Source: a virus | Direction: 5' to 3' (one strand) | DNA length: 35,548 nt | Virus record (IMG/VR): IMGVR_UViG_3300025131_000191 | Coordinates: 1-35,548 of that record | Part shown: positions 10,004-18,689 of the stretch, in pieces | Numbering within the stretch: the first letter of the stretch is position 1 | Layout of the letters: each line of letters opens with the position of its first letter | Made by a program: the position numbers and the translations under genes | Notes under the pieces: model-generated | What the model saw: the letters and a program-made list of their open reading frames with translations, nothing else | What the model was told of the DNA's origin: nothing | The model's database searches: none

Positions 10004-11098
10004 TTAGTATGTAGTAACTCCCTCATCTCCGTAATAACTTTGTCCACCCTGCGTGATGGGTGGGGTTGGTCCTGCTCCATTTGCCAAGTTTATTTTACCA
10101 GCATCAATATTTACGGTTGGTCCTGCTTGTACCTCTAAGTTTTGACCAGTTTTAATGCTGAAGTTATCGTTAGATTCCATCCTAATCGCTTGTCCTGCCT
10201 TCAGGTCAATATTTCCCCCTGCATCTAAACGAATATCCCCCTTTGTTTTAATGACAATAGCCCCACCAGTACCGTTAGTTTCAATCTGAATTAGTTGGTT
10301 GTTTCCTGCACTATCTAAACACTCAATAAAGATTCGTCCTGCTTCCGCTTGAGTGAACACATTGACATCCTTCCACTTACTCTGAACATTTACATTTCCT
10401 GCTTTATTGGGTTCACCTTCAGCAGCATTAACTCCTGTTGAGTTGTTGAGAAGCTGAAGTTCCCTACCGTCCCTAACCAAAATATCGGTCTGAGATTCTG
10501 TATTAATATACTTTTGAGGGCCAACGCTCTCAACCTGAATAGATCTAGCAGCCACACTATTATTTTGCGGGTTATCAGCTAAAGTGATTTTACTACCATT
10601 ACCAGAGTCTAAAATAATAGAGTCGATGCCTGGGGCATCAGAAAGAGTAACTGTCTTATTTACGTTTGATCTAATTTCTGTCTTCTTGTTAATGAATCCA
10701 GGATTATAATCCTCACTTACGATAATGCCTCCACCTTGTGGTCCTGTAAGTTGGACTGCCATGGGCTCCCCTCTTGCCCTGTAGAGGTTCGGGTTGGCTC
10801 TCTCTAGAGGATATAGGCTATCATCGGCAAGTGCCGCTCCTTCGACTTGGAGGGGCTCTGGGGCGAAGGTGGCTCCTAGGTAGTACCAGTCTTCAGAGCT
10901 TCCTGGTTTACAAACCAAGACTTGAGTTCCTACTTGAGGAATACCTATAAAAGCTCCTGCTCCATTGGAGGCATAAGGACTAGTATACCAAACTCTTTTC
11001 TCCTCATTCCCTAACTCAAAAATTCTAGCTAAGAACGATCCGCTTCGACTTGCATCGGATCTATCCCTAACTTCTGCTAATGAAATTATCTGGCTCAT
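10004..11098 (-). CDS. 5: Baseplate spike protein, gp5/VgrG-like, without lysozyme domain
   Basis: This 364-aa protein has an N-terminal OB-fold-like segment (about residues 15-90: FLARIFELGNEEKRVWYTSP, GIPQVGTQVLVC, DWYYLGATF), as in gp5/gpV/VgrG spike proteins. Residues 250-345 form short beta repeats (GAIVIKTKGDIRLDAGGNID, then MESNDNFSIKTGQNLEVQAG), the pattern of the triple-stranded beta-helix that makes the membrane-piercing needle. T4 gp5 has a lysozyme domain between these parts; none is seen here, so the cell-wall enzyme must come from another protein. It overlaps the stop of the large hub-like gene by ATGA and is followed by the LamG gene. Confidence 0.82.
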   Translation of the reverse strand: MSQIISLAEVRDRSDASRSGSFLARIFELGNEEKRVWYTSPYASNGAGAFIGIPQVGTQVLVCKPGSSEDWYYLGATFAPEPLQVEGAALADDSLYPLERANPNLYRARGEPMAVQLTGPQGGGIIVSEDYNPGFINKKTEIRSNVNKTVTLSDAPGIDSIILDSGNGSKITLADNPQNNSVAARSIQVESVGPQKYINTESQTDILVRDGRELQLLNNSTGVNAAEGEPNKAGNVNVQSKWKDVNVFTQAEAGRIFIECLDSAGNNQLIQIETNGTGGAIVIKTKGDIRLDAGGNIDLKAGQAIRMESNDNFSIKTGQNLEVQAGPTVNIDAGKINLANGAGPTPPITQGGQSYYGDEGVTTY

Positions 11099-13905
11099 TC
11101 GGTAGTCTCCTCTTCTTTAAACTTAGGGGCATTCTTTACAAGGTTAAATTCAGAAGTAGCAGTACTTGTATTAATAATATGTTTGAATCCCATTATCTTA
11201 TAAAGACCGCTAAAGAAGGAATTCAATAAAGTTTTTTCAGCATCAACAGATTGCTTTATAGGAGCATCTTGAGCAAAAACTATACAAGGAGAAGACATAT
11301 GATGAATATTTGATACATGAAAAAGGGGCAAAGTTTTTATACTCATTTGAAGAGCCTGTCTATACATATTTTCCATCATATCAGTCATCACTGATTGGGG
11401 GTTTCCAGGTAATAGTTGGTCAATTGCGATATACCCCCTAAGATCCTCATCGTCTCCTCCTTCCGCTTTCTCTAATACCGCAGCAACAGCATTAGCAGCC
11501 TCTAATGGATCTTGGACTTTAAGCTCTCTCATAAGCTCTATGGACACATTCCCTTTTAAGTCTTCTATTAACTCTTTTCTATTATCTGCTCCTAAAACAA
11601 AATTCTTTTGTTTTAAATAGGCAACCGCAGCACCAACAGTGCGAATAGGAAGAGTTCCTGTGCCGATAGGTAAGACCCCCTCTGCAACTGCCGAGGCTTT
11701 TCTTGTGACCATCTTTGAAAATCCTGCCTTTAGTTGTGCAAAATAAACTCCTCCAAATTTAAAATTCATATCTAGAATATTAGGATTTGTTGTATTGTAT
11801 CTAAAAATAGGAACTCCTTGTTTCTTTATATAATCTAGTTCTGTGTTGGTAAATTCTTTATCAGAGTACCCAAAGGTATCAGGGATATCAGAAATGTCTC
11901 CAAAGGATCCTGCTCCTGTAATAGGAGGAAATGCAATTTCTCTTACCGCTTTATTATAGCTCTTATTAGTTAGGATAATTGCATCTAGTGGGTGGAGAGG
12001 AATTGCTTTAACTGCACCAATAATACCTGCTTTATAAATTTCAGATTGTTCTTTGGCTTTCTTTTCAAGGGAAGCGATATTAAAGGAAGATGCATCTGCG
12101 TTAAGACTTGGGGCAAGGATATTTTTAGCAAAAAAGTACCCCGCTTCTGTGCCTGCGTATGAGGCTTGTTTTTCAAACTTATTCTGATTGGTTTGGGCTA
12201 AAGCAGCAGCCGATTCATACTCTTGTATATTTTTAAACTTGTTATCTAGATCAATCTTGCCATAGAGATACTTCTGAATCAATGCTTGGTCCCCGATAAT
12301 AACTGCTTCTTTTTGTGTATTAAATTCTCTGTAACCACCAAAGGTAGGAAACTTGTGTGTGGGGAGGGTTTTATTACTGCCTCCCCAAAAGTCCAAAAGC
12401 TTTATATCTGTCTCATTAAATATACCTAAGTGTATTTGGTATTCTTCTTCAGCATTCTTATTAATCTTGTTAATAATCGTATTAACAACATCCATATGAT
12501 TTGGAATACCTTTATTACTAGCTTTTTGAGCTATAGCATAAAAATCATGTACATCAAAATATTGTGCAAACCTCTCGTCAGCAGTTGTAGCCTTTTCATA
12601 CTCTTGAAATGCTGATATCGTGTGCGAAGGAGTAGCTTTTAAATCTCCTGAACTATTAGCATAGTCTCTAAGAACCTGATGAAGTTCTAATCCAAAGGAA
12701 CTTAAGAAGTTAGACATGAAGTTTTCTTTATATCCTAAATCTCCTAACTCTTTACTATATTGGTACTTTACTAGATCTGCGATGAATGCCCCTTCTAAAG
12801 TGGCACTAGAGGAGTCTAATATCTCCACCCCAGAAGCATCAACAGCCTTCTTTAGTTTTCCCATAGCCCCTCTTGCATTTTTAATACTATCATTAATCCA
12901 CTGTCTACAAGTAACATTAATATTTGGAAGAAGAATAATTACATTTGGATTTCCTGTTGCTTTTTGAACATAGCTTCTTAGAGCGTCAACAACTATAGAA
13001 TGAAAATCAAATTCTCCTAACTCGGAAGATACCTCGTCTAGTCCTATCTTTTTTAAAGCATCTGTAATATCAGTTCTATTTTTATAGGCAGTTTCAACTA
13101 CCCCCTCAATACCAGCAACAGCGAGGTCCTCTAAACCTAAGTAGGTAAGGGGATCATAAGCTCGTTCATTTTTTATTATTTTAGTAAATTCGATAGGTTT
13201 GGAGATTCCTGAGTATCGTTGGGTTAATCCAGCTAAGTCTAAATCTACTTTCTCATTAGAGGCTCCCCTTCTTTGGCTTAATTGAACTGATCTTTCGGTA
13301 GGAGTTAGTGTTAAAGTAATTTTTCTAGCCCCCTTCACGGTAATATCAGCCCCAGTCAATATTGTTCGATGAGGGCCTGACCAAAGATCTAATTTGTTGC
13401 CTGATCCATAAGCTACATAAAATTCTTTTTCTCCATAATGCTGCTCCATTTCTTTTTGAAGCTCTGAGAAATATTGCTTATCGTAAAGCAGTTGGCTTTG
13501 TTTTACATCTTTACTTACCCCATCTGCAATTGGATCTTTAACATCTGAAGAGTCTTTAGTATCAGCTTTCCCTTGTTTTTCATAAGTAAACTTATTATAA
13601 GCTTCTGTGTTATAACTAAATCCAGCGATGTTTCTAGTTATACTATCAGACATAAATCTACGCTCAAACTCTCCTTTAGGATCAATAAAAACTAGCGTCA
13701 TTTTCATACCTTTTCCTATACCCATGGTATGTTCAAAAGAAACAAAATTCGGATTTGATTCGTTATCAAAAAGAAGAACATCATCTAGATCTCCCTTTTT
13801 GGTTAACCCTTGGATTAAACTCTTATAGGTCGCTCCGTCTGTAAAGAGCCGATCCATTACCTCTCTATTGAAGCCAATAATTACATTCGCTGTGGGGACT
13901 CTCAT
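11095..13905 (-). CDS. Large baseplate hub-like protein
   Basis: This 936-aa protein lies between gp53 and the spike gene, where contractile-tail phages encode the hub (gp27/gpD). Residues around 165-215 (FYVAYGSGNKLDLWSGPHRT, then DITVKGARKITLTLTPTE) look like the beta-barrel of hub proteins that carry the spike. Further residues are mixed alpha/beta, with no enzyme motif that I can see. It is much longer than T4 gp27 (391 aa), so it may have absorbed extra domains. It starts in a TAATG overlap with gp53 and ends in an ATGA overlap with the spike gene. The hub assignment rests mainly on position and this short region. Confidence 0.55.
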   Translation of the reverse strand: MRVPTANVIIGFNREVMDRLFTDGATYKSLIQGLTKKGDLDDVLLFDNESNPNFVSFEHTMGIGKGMKMTLVFIDPKGEFERRFMSDSITRNIAGFSYNTEAYNKFTYEKQGKADTKDSSDVKDPIADGVSKDVKQSQLLYDKQYFSELQKEMEQHYGEKEFYVAYGSGNKLDLWSGPHRTILTGADITVKGARKITLTLTPTERSVQLSQRRGASNEKVDLDLAGLTQRYSGISKPIEFTKIIKNERAYDPLTYLGLEDLAVAGIEGVVETAYKNRTDITDALKKIGLDEVSSELGEFDFHSIVVDALRSYVQKATGNPNVIILLPNINVTCRQWINDSIKNARGAMGKLKKAVDASGVEILDSSSATLEGAFIADLVKYQYSKELGDLGYKENFMSNFLSSFGLELHQVLRDYANSSGDLKATPSHTISAFQEYEKATTADERFAQYFDVHDFYAIAQKASNKGIPNHMDVVNTIINKINKNAEEEYQIHLGIFNETDIKLLDFWGGSNKTLPTHKFPTFGGYREFNTQKEAVIIGDQALIQKYLYGKIDLDNKFKNIQEYESAAALAQTNQNKFEKQASYAGTEAGYFFAKNILAPSLNADASSFNIASLEKKAKEQSEIYKAGIIGAVKAIPLHPLDAIILTNKSYNKAVREIAFPPITGAGSFGDISDIPDTFGYSDKEFTNTELDYIKKQGVPIFRYNTTNPNILDMNFKFGGVYFAQLKAGFSKMVTRKASAVAEGVLPIGTGTLPIRTVGAAVAYLKQKNFVLGADNRKELIEDLKGNVSIELMRELKVQDPLEAANAVAAVLEKAEGGDDEDLRGYIAIDQLLPGNPQSVMTDMMENMYRQALQMSIKTLPLFHVSNIHHMSSPCIVFAQDAPIKQSVDAEKTLLNSFFSGLYKIMGFKHIINTSTATSEFNLVKNAPKFKEEETTE

Positions 13906-14210
13906 TACAATTTAGGAATAATAATTCTTTGGTTTTGTGTAAACCCTTCACCTGGGTCAGAGATACCGTTTACCAGCATTAGAAGCCACCAATTTTTGGG
14001 ACTGCCATAAAAAACATTAGAGATTAGGTCTGGGCGATGCTCATAACCAACAGGAACATAACCAATCTCATACTCATATGCGTTTCCTAAGTTTGCTAAT
14101 ATATGATCAAACTTAGGAGTATTCAGAATAGTTGTTGTGGTCACACCCCTATGCAAAACTTGATTATAATCTAAACTATAAGGTCCTCTATTTTTTCCTA
14201 AAGATGCCAC
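13905..14210 (-). CDS. 53: Baseplate wedge protein, gp53 family
   Basis: This 101-aa protein carries the gp53 signature: YEIGYVPVGYEHRPDLISNV, then FYGSPKNWWLLMLVNGISDP, ending IIIPKL. The HRPDL..VFYG...WW pattern followed by a final I.IP is the LysM-like fold of T4 gp53, which clamps neighbouring wedges together. T4 gp53 is longer (196 aa), so this is a minimal version. The start codon is GTG at 14210, sharing one base with the TAG stop of the upstream gene (TAGTG), and GGAGG lies six bases upstream, which fixes the start. Confidence 0.88.
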   Translation of the reverse strand: MASLGKNRGPYSLDYNQVLHRGVTTTTILNTPKFDHILANLGNAYEYEIGYVPVGYEHRPDLISNVFYGSPKNWWLLMLVNGISDPGEGFTQNQRIIIPKL

Positions 14211-15187
14211 TACAGTCCTCCGTATCCTGGATCCATGCTATGCGTATCACCCAACACAACGGCTTCCCATCCCGCTAAATTATCTTTCTTAATAATGTCG
14301 GCAGTATCAAACTCTCCAAAGTCTCCAGTGCGTATTTCCTCTAACTTCATAGTAACTTTTAGTTGACGGGGTAGTAAAGTATCTAAATCATACCCTGCTG
14401 CTTCATTATAGTCAATTGTGTAGTTCGTACATATACAAGGAATATCTTGATAAAGAATGCCATGTCTTAACCTTAATACAGGAGGACCGTAAAGGGGGTT
14501 TTTAGAATTATTTACTACACTAGATCTCACAATATTTGTCCAATAAATAATAAGATCAATAATTCTATACTTTATTTGTTTTTGTTGATTGTCATCAAGA
14601 ATTTTAGTTGGAATAGTAGGATCTTCATCTACAACGGTCCTATTTAGGACAAAAGGACTTATCTCATCTCCTACAATTCCATAACTATCCGTAAACTCCC
14701 TTCTTTCCTCAACGGTCATGCCTTGTAATGCCCAATCTGAAGTTAAAACTTGTTTTGCTGATTCTGTAGCTTGTTCCTTTGTATATTTAGTCCCAAGCTC
14801 AAAAGCCATTCCCTTTGGTGCAGAGTCTGCCTTATATGGTTTTAAAAACTTTTCTTTTTCAGAGTCTACATTCATTGGATCTTTTTCATACTTAACAAAC
14901 TGGTCCAACGAAACTCCTGGGTGATCGTCTAAGATGTGCGGCAACGTCATATTGAAAGATAAAGTAAGATTGCGGGAGTCGGCTCCCAGATAACTGTACA
15001 AATTACTTGATCTAGAGATCAAAGAATACTTTTGATACTTTGCTTTCTTATTTTCTTTAATACTAACATTTTCGAAGAAGGGTAGCTCAATAACATAAAA
15101 ATCACTACCCTGTGTTGGTACAGGGAAGTAAAACATGAGCTTTGATCTTTGGGGTAATGCTCTATCAACTATGTGTCTATTTGTCAT
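14210..15187 (-). CDS. Baseplate/tail-tube-associated protein (gp48/gp54 position)
   Basis: This 325-aa protein lies directly after the tape measure gene and before gp53. The N-terminal part (KLMFYFPVPTQGSDFYVIEL, then ENVSIKENKKAKYQKY) and a C-terminal segment (GILYQDIPCICTNYTIDY, then DTLLPRQLKVTMKLEEIRTG) have the look of tube/baseplate-junction proteins in T4-like and other contractile phages. In T4 the comparable slots hold gp48 and gp54, the tube initiation platform. I cannot tell which of the two it corresponds to. One-base overlaps join it to both neighbours, showing coupled expression. Confidence 0.5.
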   Translation of the reverse strand: MTNRHIVDRALPQRSKLMFYFPVPTQGSDFYVIELPFFENVSIKENKKAKYQKYSLISRSSNLYSYLGADSRNLTLSFNMTLPHILDDHPGVSLDQFVKYEKDPMNVDSEKEKFLKPYKADSAPKGMAFELGTKYTKEQATESAKQVLTSDWALQGMTVEERREFTDSYGIVGDEISPFVLNRTVVDEDPTIPTKILDDNQQKQIKYRIIDLIIYWTNIVRSSVVNNSKNPLYGPPVLRLRHGILYQDIPCICTNYTIDYNEAAGYDLDTLLPRQLKVTMKLEEIRTGDFGEFDTADIIKKDNLAGWEAVVLGDTHSMDPGYGGL

Positions 15188-17223
15188 TATTTATCCGTAA
15201 GGTCTGTATGGGAGCCTCCTGCGACTGCCTCTGCGGCTGCTTTTGCTCGTTGTAAGTTTGCTTCTCTTAGCTCCTCTAGCATCTCTTCTGCGGTGGTGTC
15301 TCTTCCAACCCCAAGGATACCTTCAATGCTTCGTCCAAGCATATTAGCTGTTTGATCTAAGAACTCTGGGGTTGTAGCTATTTCAGGAGTTTTTGCATTA
15401 ATCTCCTCTAAGTTTTTTTTGCTCTCTTCAGCAAGACCTAGATTTTTCCTATCTAGTGCTAATCTCTCGTCAAAAGACATCTTCACTTCGTCTGCTTTTT
15501 TTGCGTCTGCGCCTATAGCTTTTTCTTGTGTTTTTTTCGCCTCGTTAGTTAGTTTATACTGTGCGTCCGTAGTATTTTGGAGTTTTTTTAGATCGTTTTT
15601 TTGCTCCCTGAGGATTCTTTCAAACTCTAGAATTGCCGCATTGCCAGTTTGCATATTGCCCGACTTATCTCTTCGCTCTTTTTGAAACTCGATAGCCTTT
15701 CTTGTTTTCTCCATATCCGCTTCTTTAGCTGAAATAGCTTCTAAGCGTGTCATTGCTCTAGTTGTGGACTCGACTACTTTAGCAGATTCTTTAAGACTTT
15801 CTCCAAAATCTCCAAGGAACCCACCAATAAGGGGCAAATCATTAAATTTCAGAAGTATACTACCTAACATATCTTTGAACGCATTAAAGGTCTTTGATAG
15901 CACCCCTACTACTGTATCCCAAATTTTGAACTTCTCGTTTAATTTGAAAATAACGTAGCCGAGAGCTACGAAGGGTGCTGCGATTGCTATAACTGGTAGA
16001 AGAAGCAATGCGAGTTTTATGGCTAATAGTCCAAAACTAACAATAATAGGTGGTAAGATGGTGGCTGCTATTAGAATAAGCTTTGCTGTTATTAGTGTTA
16101 ACGCTAGTGTAAAACCTATTTTAATAATCGCTATATTTTCTGTAATGGCATCTTTAATAGCATAGAACTTTTGTTTTACTGTATCAACTACCCCTGTTAA
16201 CCCTCCCATCTGAACATATAAATCTTTAGCTCGTTCGACTAAGAAACTAATAGCGTCTTTCATAGCCCCTCCAATAACTATAGCTATAGACTTAAATATT
16301 GGAAAAAATTCAAGCAATGCTTTTTGAAGAGGTATCATAATTTCATCTTTAATAACACCTAATTGATCTCCAAAAGCCGCAGCTTGTTCACCTTCTTCTG
16401 CTGTTCTCTTTCCAAATGCGTCCTGAACAGCAGTGAGTTGGATAGCTGAATCACCAAAAATTTCAGAAGCCACACCAACTTTAAAGAAACCATCACTAGC
16501 ATCTCCAACAACATCTTTAAAAGTTCCTGAAGCTTTCGCTATAGCGTCTTTTAAGATTTTCTGGGCTTCAGCGGAACTCTTTGCGGCAGAAAGCTGTTCT
16601 CTTACATTTCCAATGCCTAGCTTAGTTAATTTTTCATAACCATCCATGCTAGTATCCATGATCATACTCATGACACTATCCATGGGACCCTTCATCGAAG
16701 GGCCTAATTCAGCGGTTAGTGTGGTAAATGCCTTAGTAACCTCAGTACCCATACCTGCTAGTTTTTGGGCAGGAAATGATTTAGCTAAGGTATCAATAGC
16801 ACCAACCAAAAGATCGGTACTAACCTGCCAAGTTGCCCCTAACTCTGGTAGTCCTGCTGCTAGATTATTCGTAGCATCCCTGGAAGTATCGAGAGTCATT
16901 TCCATCTGAGCAAAAACTTTAGCGGTTTTAGCCGACTGGGTTCCTGTTAATCGTTGTTGGTTAACAAGCCTAGCAATCCCTGCGGTGTTCCCCTGAAGTC
17001 CAGCCTCCATACCAGCGATCCCAGCAGCAAAGCGTTGGTTCATATCCCCCCGTAAACCCTCCATTGTGCCACCAAGCTGATTGTTGGTTTGCTCAAAGGT
17101 CATACCTAAAGCTAAACTAGCTTTTTCAGCATTCATGGCAAAAGTCATGGCACCTTTAATCTGGGAGGTTAATCCCTCCATGGCTTTAGTTAAGCCACCT
17201 AGTACAAGATCTGATACTACCAT
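15187..17223 (-). CDS. Tail tape measure protein
   Basis: This 678-aa protein has the classic tape-measure make-up. Residues 1-340 are Ala/Gly/Met-rich helices (GMTFEQTNNQLGGTMEGLRG). Residues about 368-426 contain several hydrophobic membrane-spanning segments (FTLALTLITAKLILIAATIL and following). Residues 490-620 are a charged coiled coil (AISAKEADMEKTRKAIEFQK, then DERLALDRKNLGLAEESKK). In T4 the equivalent is gp29, which sets tail length and passes DNA into the host. Its location just upstream of the baseplate genes agrees. At 678 aa the tail would be of moderate length. Overlaps of one base link it to both neighbours. Confidence 0.8.
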   Translation of the reverse strand: MVVSDLVLGGLTKAMEGLTSQIKGAMTFAMNAEKASLALGMTFEQTNNQLGGTMEGLRGDMNQRFAAGIAGMEAGLQGNTAGIARLVNQQRLTGTQSAKTAKVFAQMEMTLDTSRDATNNLAAGLPELGATWQVSTDLLVGAIDTLAKSFPAQKLAGMGTEVTKAFTTLTAELGPSMKGPMDSVMSMIMDTSMDGYEKLTKLGIGNVREQLSAAKSSAEAQKILKDAIAKASGTFKDVVGDASDGFFKVGVASEIFGDSAIQLTAVQDAFGKRTAEEGEQAAAFGDQLGVIKDEIMIPLQKALLEFFPIFKSIAIVIGGAMKDAISFLVERAKDLYVQMGGLTGVVDTVKQKFYAIKDAITENIAIIKIGFTLALTLITAKLILIAATILPPIIVSFGLLAIKLALLLLPVIAIAAPFVALGYVIFKLNEKFKIWDTVVGVLSKTFNAFKDMLGSILLKFNDLPLIGGFLGDFGESLKESAKVVESTTRAMTRLEAISAKEADMEKTRKAIEFQKERRDKSGNMQTGNAAILEFERILREQKNDLKKLQNTTDAQYKLTNEAKKTQEKAIGADAKKADEVKMSFDERLALDRKNLGLAEESKKNLEEINAKTPEIATTPEFLDQTANMLGRSIEGILGVGRDTTAEEMLEELREANLQRAKAAAEAVAGGSHTDLTDK

Positions 17224-17594
17224 TATGCTATTTTCCTAATTCGTCTGAGGGGTCCATAAATATTAGACATTATATATGTTCTGTAATTATCTTCGGGGAG
17301 TTCCTTATTTTTATATAGAGTTTCTAGAGAATCTGGTGAATAATCTCCACCCTCAGGTATCTTAAACCCTGTTAATAGCTTATTTCCTGTTGCAGCATCT
17401 CTGGTAATAGGTTCAGTAAGCAAAAACAACCTCTCGGCCCTACTCCCCTTCCCTACCCCTAGCTTGTATCTAAAGAATAATACATCCCCTGGGTCTGCGC
17501 AGGAGTCCGATTTAGGGACCATAGACACATCCATAGATGGATCTGCTCCAACAGATTTTAAAAAATCCTGAATTTGTTTTGAAAATTTAGCCAT
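17223..17594 (-). CDS. Small protein of unknown function heading the tail/baseplate operon
   Basis: I do not recognise this 123-aa protein. It has a helical N-terminus (KFSKQIQDFLKSVGADP), then a beta-rich middle (GDVLFFRYKLGVGKG, ERLFLLTEPITRDAATGNKL) and a basic end (GPLRRIRKIA). It is the first gene of the minus-strand baseplate series and overlaps the tape measure start by one base, so a role in tail assembly is likely. Its promoter must lie in the 35-bp AT-rich gap shared with the divergent plus-strand gene at 17630; a TATAAT box on the minus strand spans 17608-17603. Confidence 0.65.
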   Translation of the reverse strand: MAKFSKQIQDFLKSVGADPSMDVSMVPKSDSCADPGDVLFFRYKLGVGKGSRAERLFLLTEPITRDAATGNKLLTGFKIPEGGDYSPDSLETLYKNKELPEDNYRTYIMSNIYGPLRRIRKIA

Positions 17595-17608
17595 GCTCTT
17601 ATATTATA

Positions 17609-17616
17609 TATAAATA
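17609..17616 (+). promoter_or_regulatory. T4-type late promoter box TATAAATA
   Basis: The octamer TATAAATA is an exact match to the T4 late promoter -10 consensus, recognised by RNA polymerase with the phage sigma factor gp55. It lies 13 bases before the ATG of the plus-strand gene at 17630, so the transcript would start only a few bases before the start codon. I noticed no other exact copy in the window. Assignment as promoter is inferred from sequence only. Confidence 0.5.
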
Positions 17617-17629
17617 TTAAGTTTAAACC

Positions 17630-17935
17630 ATGAGTGATAACCTAGACATAGAGATTATAGATTTTCTTGATTTGATAAATGAGACACTTAGTTACTCATT
17701 CATAGAAAAATGGAGACATAAGTATTCTGAAAAGTTTGTTAAGCATTTCCAGTTGAAGGTTCTGGATGCTATGAATAAACAGAAGCCAATCAAGCTTGAG
17801 ATGCTTTATAATTATCTAACTAAGAAGTGTAAGTATTCACCAGATCAGGTGACTAACTTCTTTAGGTCGATAGAGATAGATATCTATCACCCTTTTATAT
17901 ATGGTACTTACCCTAAGACTTCTTCTTCTTCTTAG
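17630..17935 (+). CDS. Small unknown protein expressed from a candidate late promoter
   Basis: This 101-aa, largely helical protein (EIIDFLDLINETLSYSFIEK, then HFQLKVLDAMNKQKPIKLEM) is not recognised. It lies between the tail operon and the nuclease, on the opposite strand to both. No Shine-Dalgarno precedes the ATG, but TATAAATA lies just upstream. Its 3' end overlaps the 3' end of the convergent nuclease gene by 23 bp, and the serine-rich tail (KTSSSS) is the antisense of the nuclease's lysine-rich tail. The body looks protein-like in composition, and the dedicated promoter supports a real gene. Confidence 0.65.
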   Translation: MSDNLDIEIIDFLDLINETLSYSFIEKWRHKYSEKFVKHFQLKVLDAMNKQKPIKLEMLYNYLTKKCKYSPDQVTNFFRSIEIDIYHPFIYGTYPKTSSSS

Positions 17936-18689
17936 CTTTTAATTCTTCTATCGTTTTCTGTACCTCATGCATGGTACAGAATTCAGGGCAAGCAGTCTTG
18001 TAGGCACACCAGTTACAGAACTCGTTCCTGTTAGACCTCATCTCATCTTTCTTCTTCTTACGGATCTTCCAGACCTCATCTACGATCTTGCGTAAGTGAG
18101 CATTGATTTGAGGCACAGAGTACTGTACATGGACGAAGTTATTGGTTAGTGGGTAGTAATGTGCAGCCACGATCTTAGAGATGGGAACCTCGTACAGCTT
18201 ACTAATAGCGTACACATAACCTTTTAGTTGGGTATCTTGATAAAGCTCAACTTTAGTCTTTTCCCTCTTAGAAGTCTTATAGTCGATAATAAGATATCCA
18301 CCATCGTCACCCTTAATCACTCGGTCAATAATACCGTTCAAGGTGATATCGTCCTTTACGGGGACTTCGAAGACTACCTCGGTCCCTACGGTCTCTCCCA
18401 ACTTTGCATTGAACTTAAGAAAATTGTCAATACATCTTAAATCCTTGCCCTCATACTTCTTTGATACCTTGTATGAGCCCTTCACCTCTTCAGCGATCAA
18501 CAGCATCTCATCTTGAGTCTTTGCGTTCACCCCGTCCTCTAGGACCTTGTGGATATAAGACCCAAAGTGAAGAGCTTCGGTGTTGGTCTCAGGAGGTTCA
18601 GGAAGACGCTCAACATACCGATAACGGTATTTCAGTTGGCATTGTTTAAATGTCTGGAACTTAGATTCGGAAATTGTTTTTATGTACAT
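17913..18689 (-). CDS. PD-(D/E)XK nuclease, RecB/Cas4-like, with Fe-S cluster cysteines
   Basis: This 258-aa protein shows the RecB-family order: FQTFKQCQLKYRYRY at residues 11-25, GSYIHKVLE (His47), GIIDRV (Asp122), LIIDYKTSK (Asp136, Lys138), and QLKGYVYA (Gln154, Tyr158). Cys17 together with Cys225, Cys228 and Cys234 (C-x2-C-x5-C) fits the 4Fe-4S cluster of Cas4/AddB-type exonucleases. Members resect DNA ends; in T4-like phages such enzymes serve recombination and repair. There is no CRISPR array nearby, so a Cas function is unlikely. GAGGTG five bases before the ATG fixes the start. The ATG lies in a palindrome shared with the divergent primase gene. The tail is Lys-rich. Confidence 0.88.
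   Translation of the reverse strand: MYIKTISESKFQTFKQCQLKYRYRYVERLPEPPETNTEALHFGSYIHKVLEDGVNAKTQDEMLLIAEEVKGSYKVSKKYEGKDLRCIDNFLKFNAKLGETVGTEVVFEVPVKDDITLNGIIDRVIKGDDGGYLIIDYKTSKREKTKVELYQDTQLKGYVYAISKLYEVPISKIVAAHYYPLTNNFVHVQYSVPQINAHLRKIVDEVWKIRKKKKDEMRSNRNEFCNWCAYKTACPEFCTMHEVQKTIEELKAKKKKKS
18682..18689. promoter_or_regulatory. Palindromic shared start site ATGTACAT of two divergent genes
   Basis: The perfect palindrome ATGTACAT holds the start codon of the plus-strand primase gene at 18682 and of the minus-strand nuclease gene at 18689. Both proteins therefore begin Met-Tyr-Ile. Each gene's upstream control region lies inside the other's coding sequence. A good Shine-Dalgarno (GAGGTG) exists for the nuclease only. 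Confidence 0.75.
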
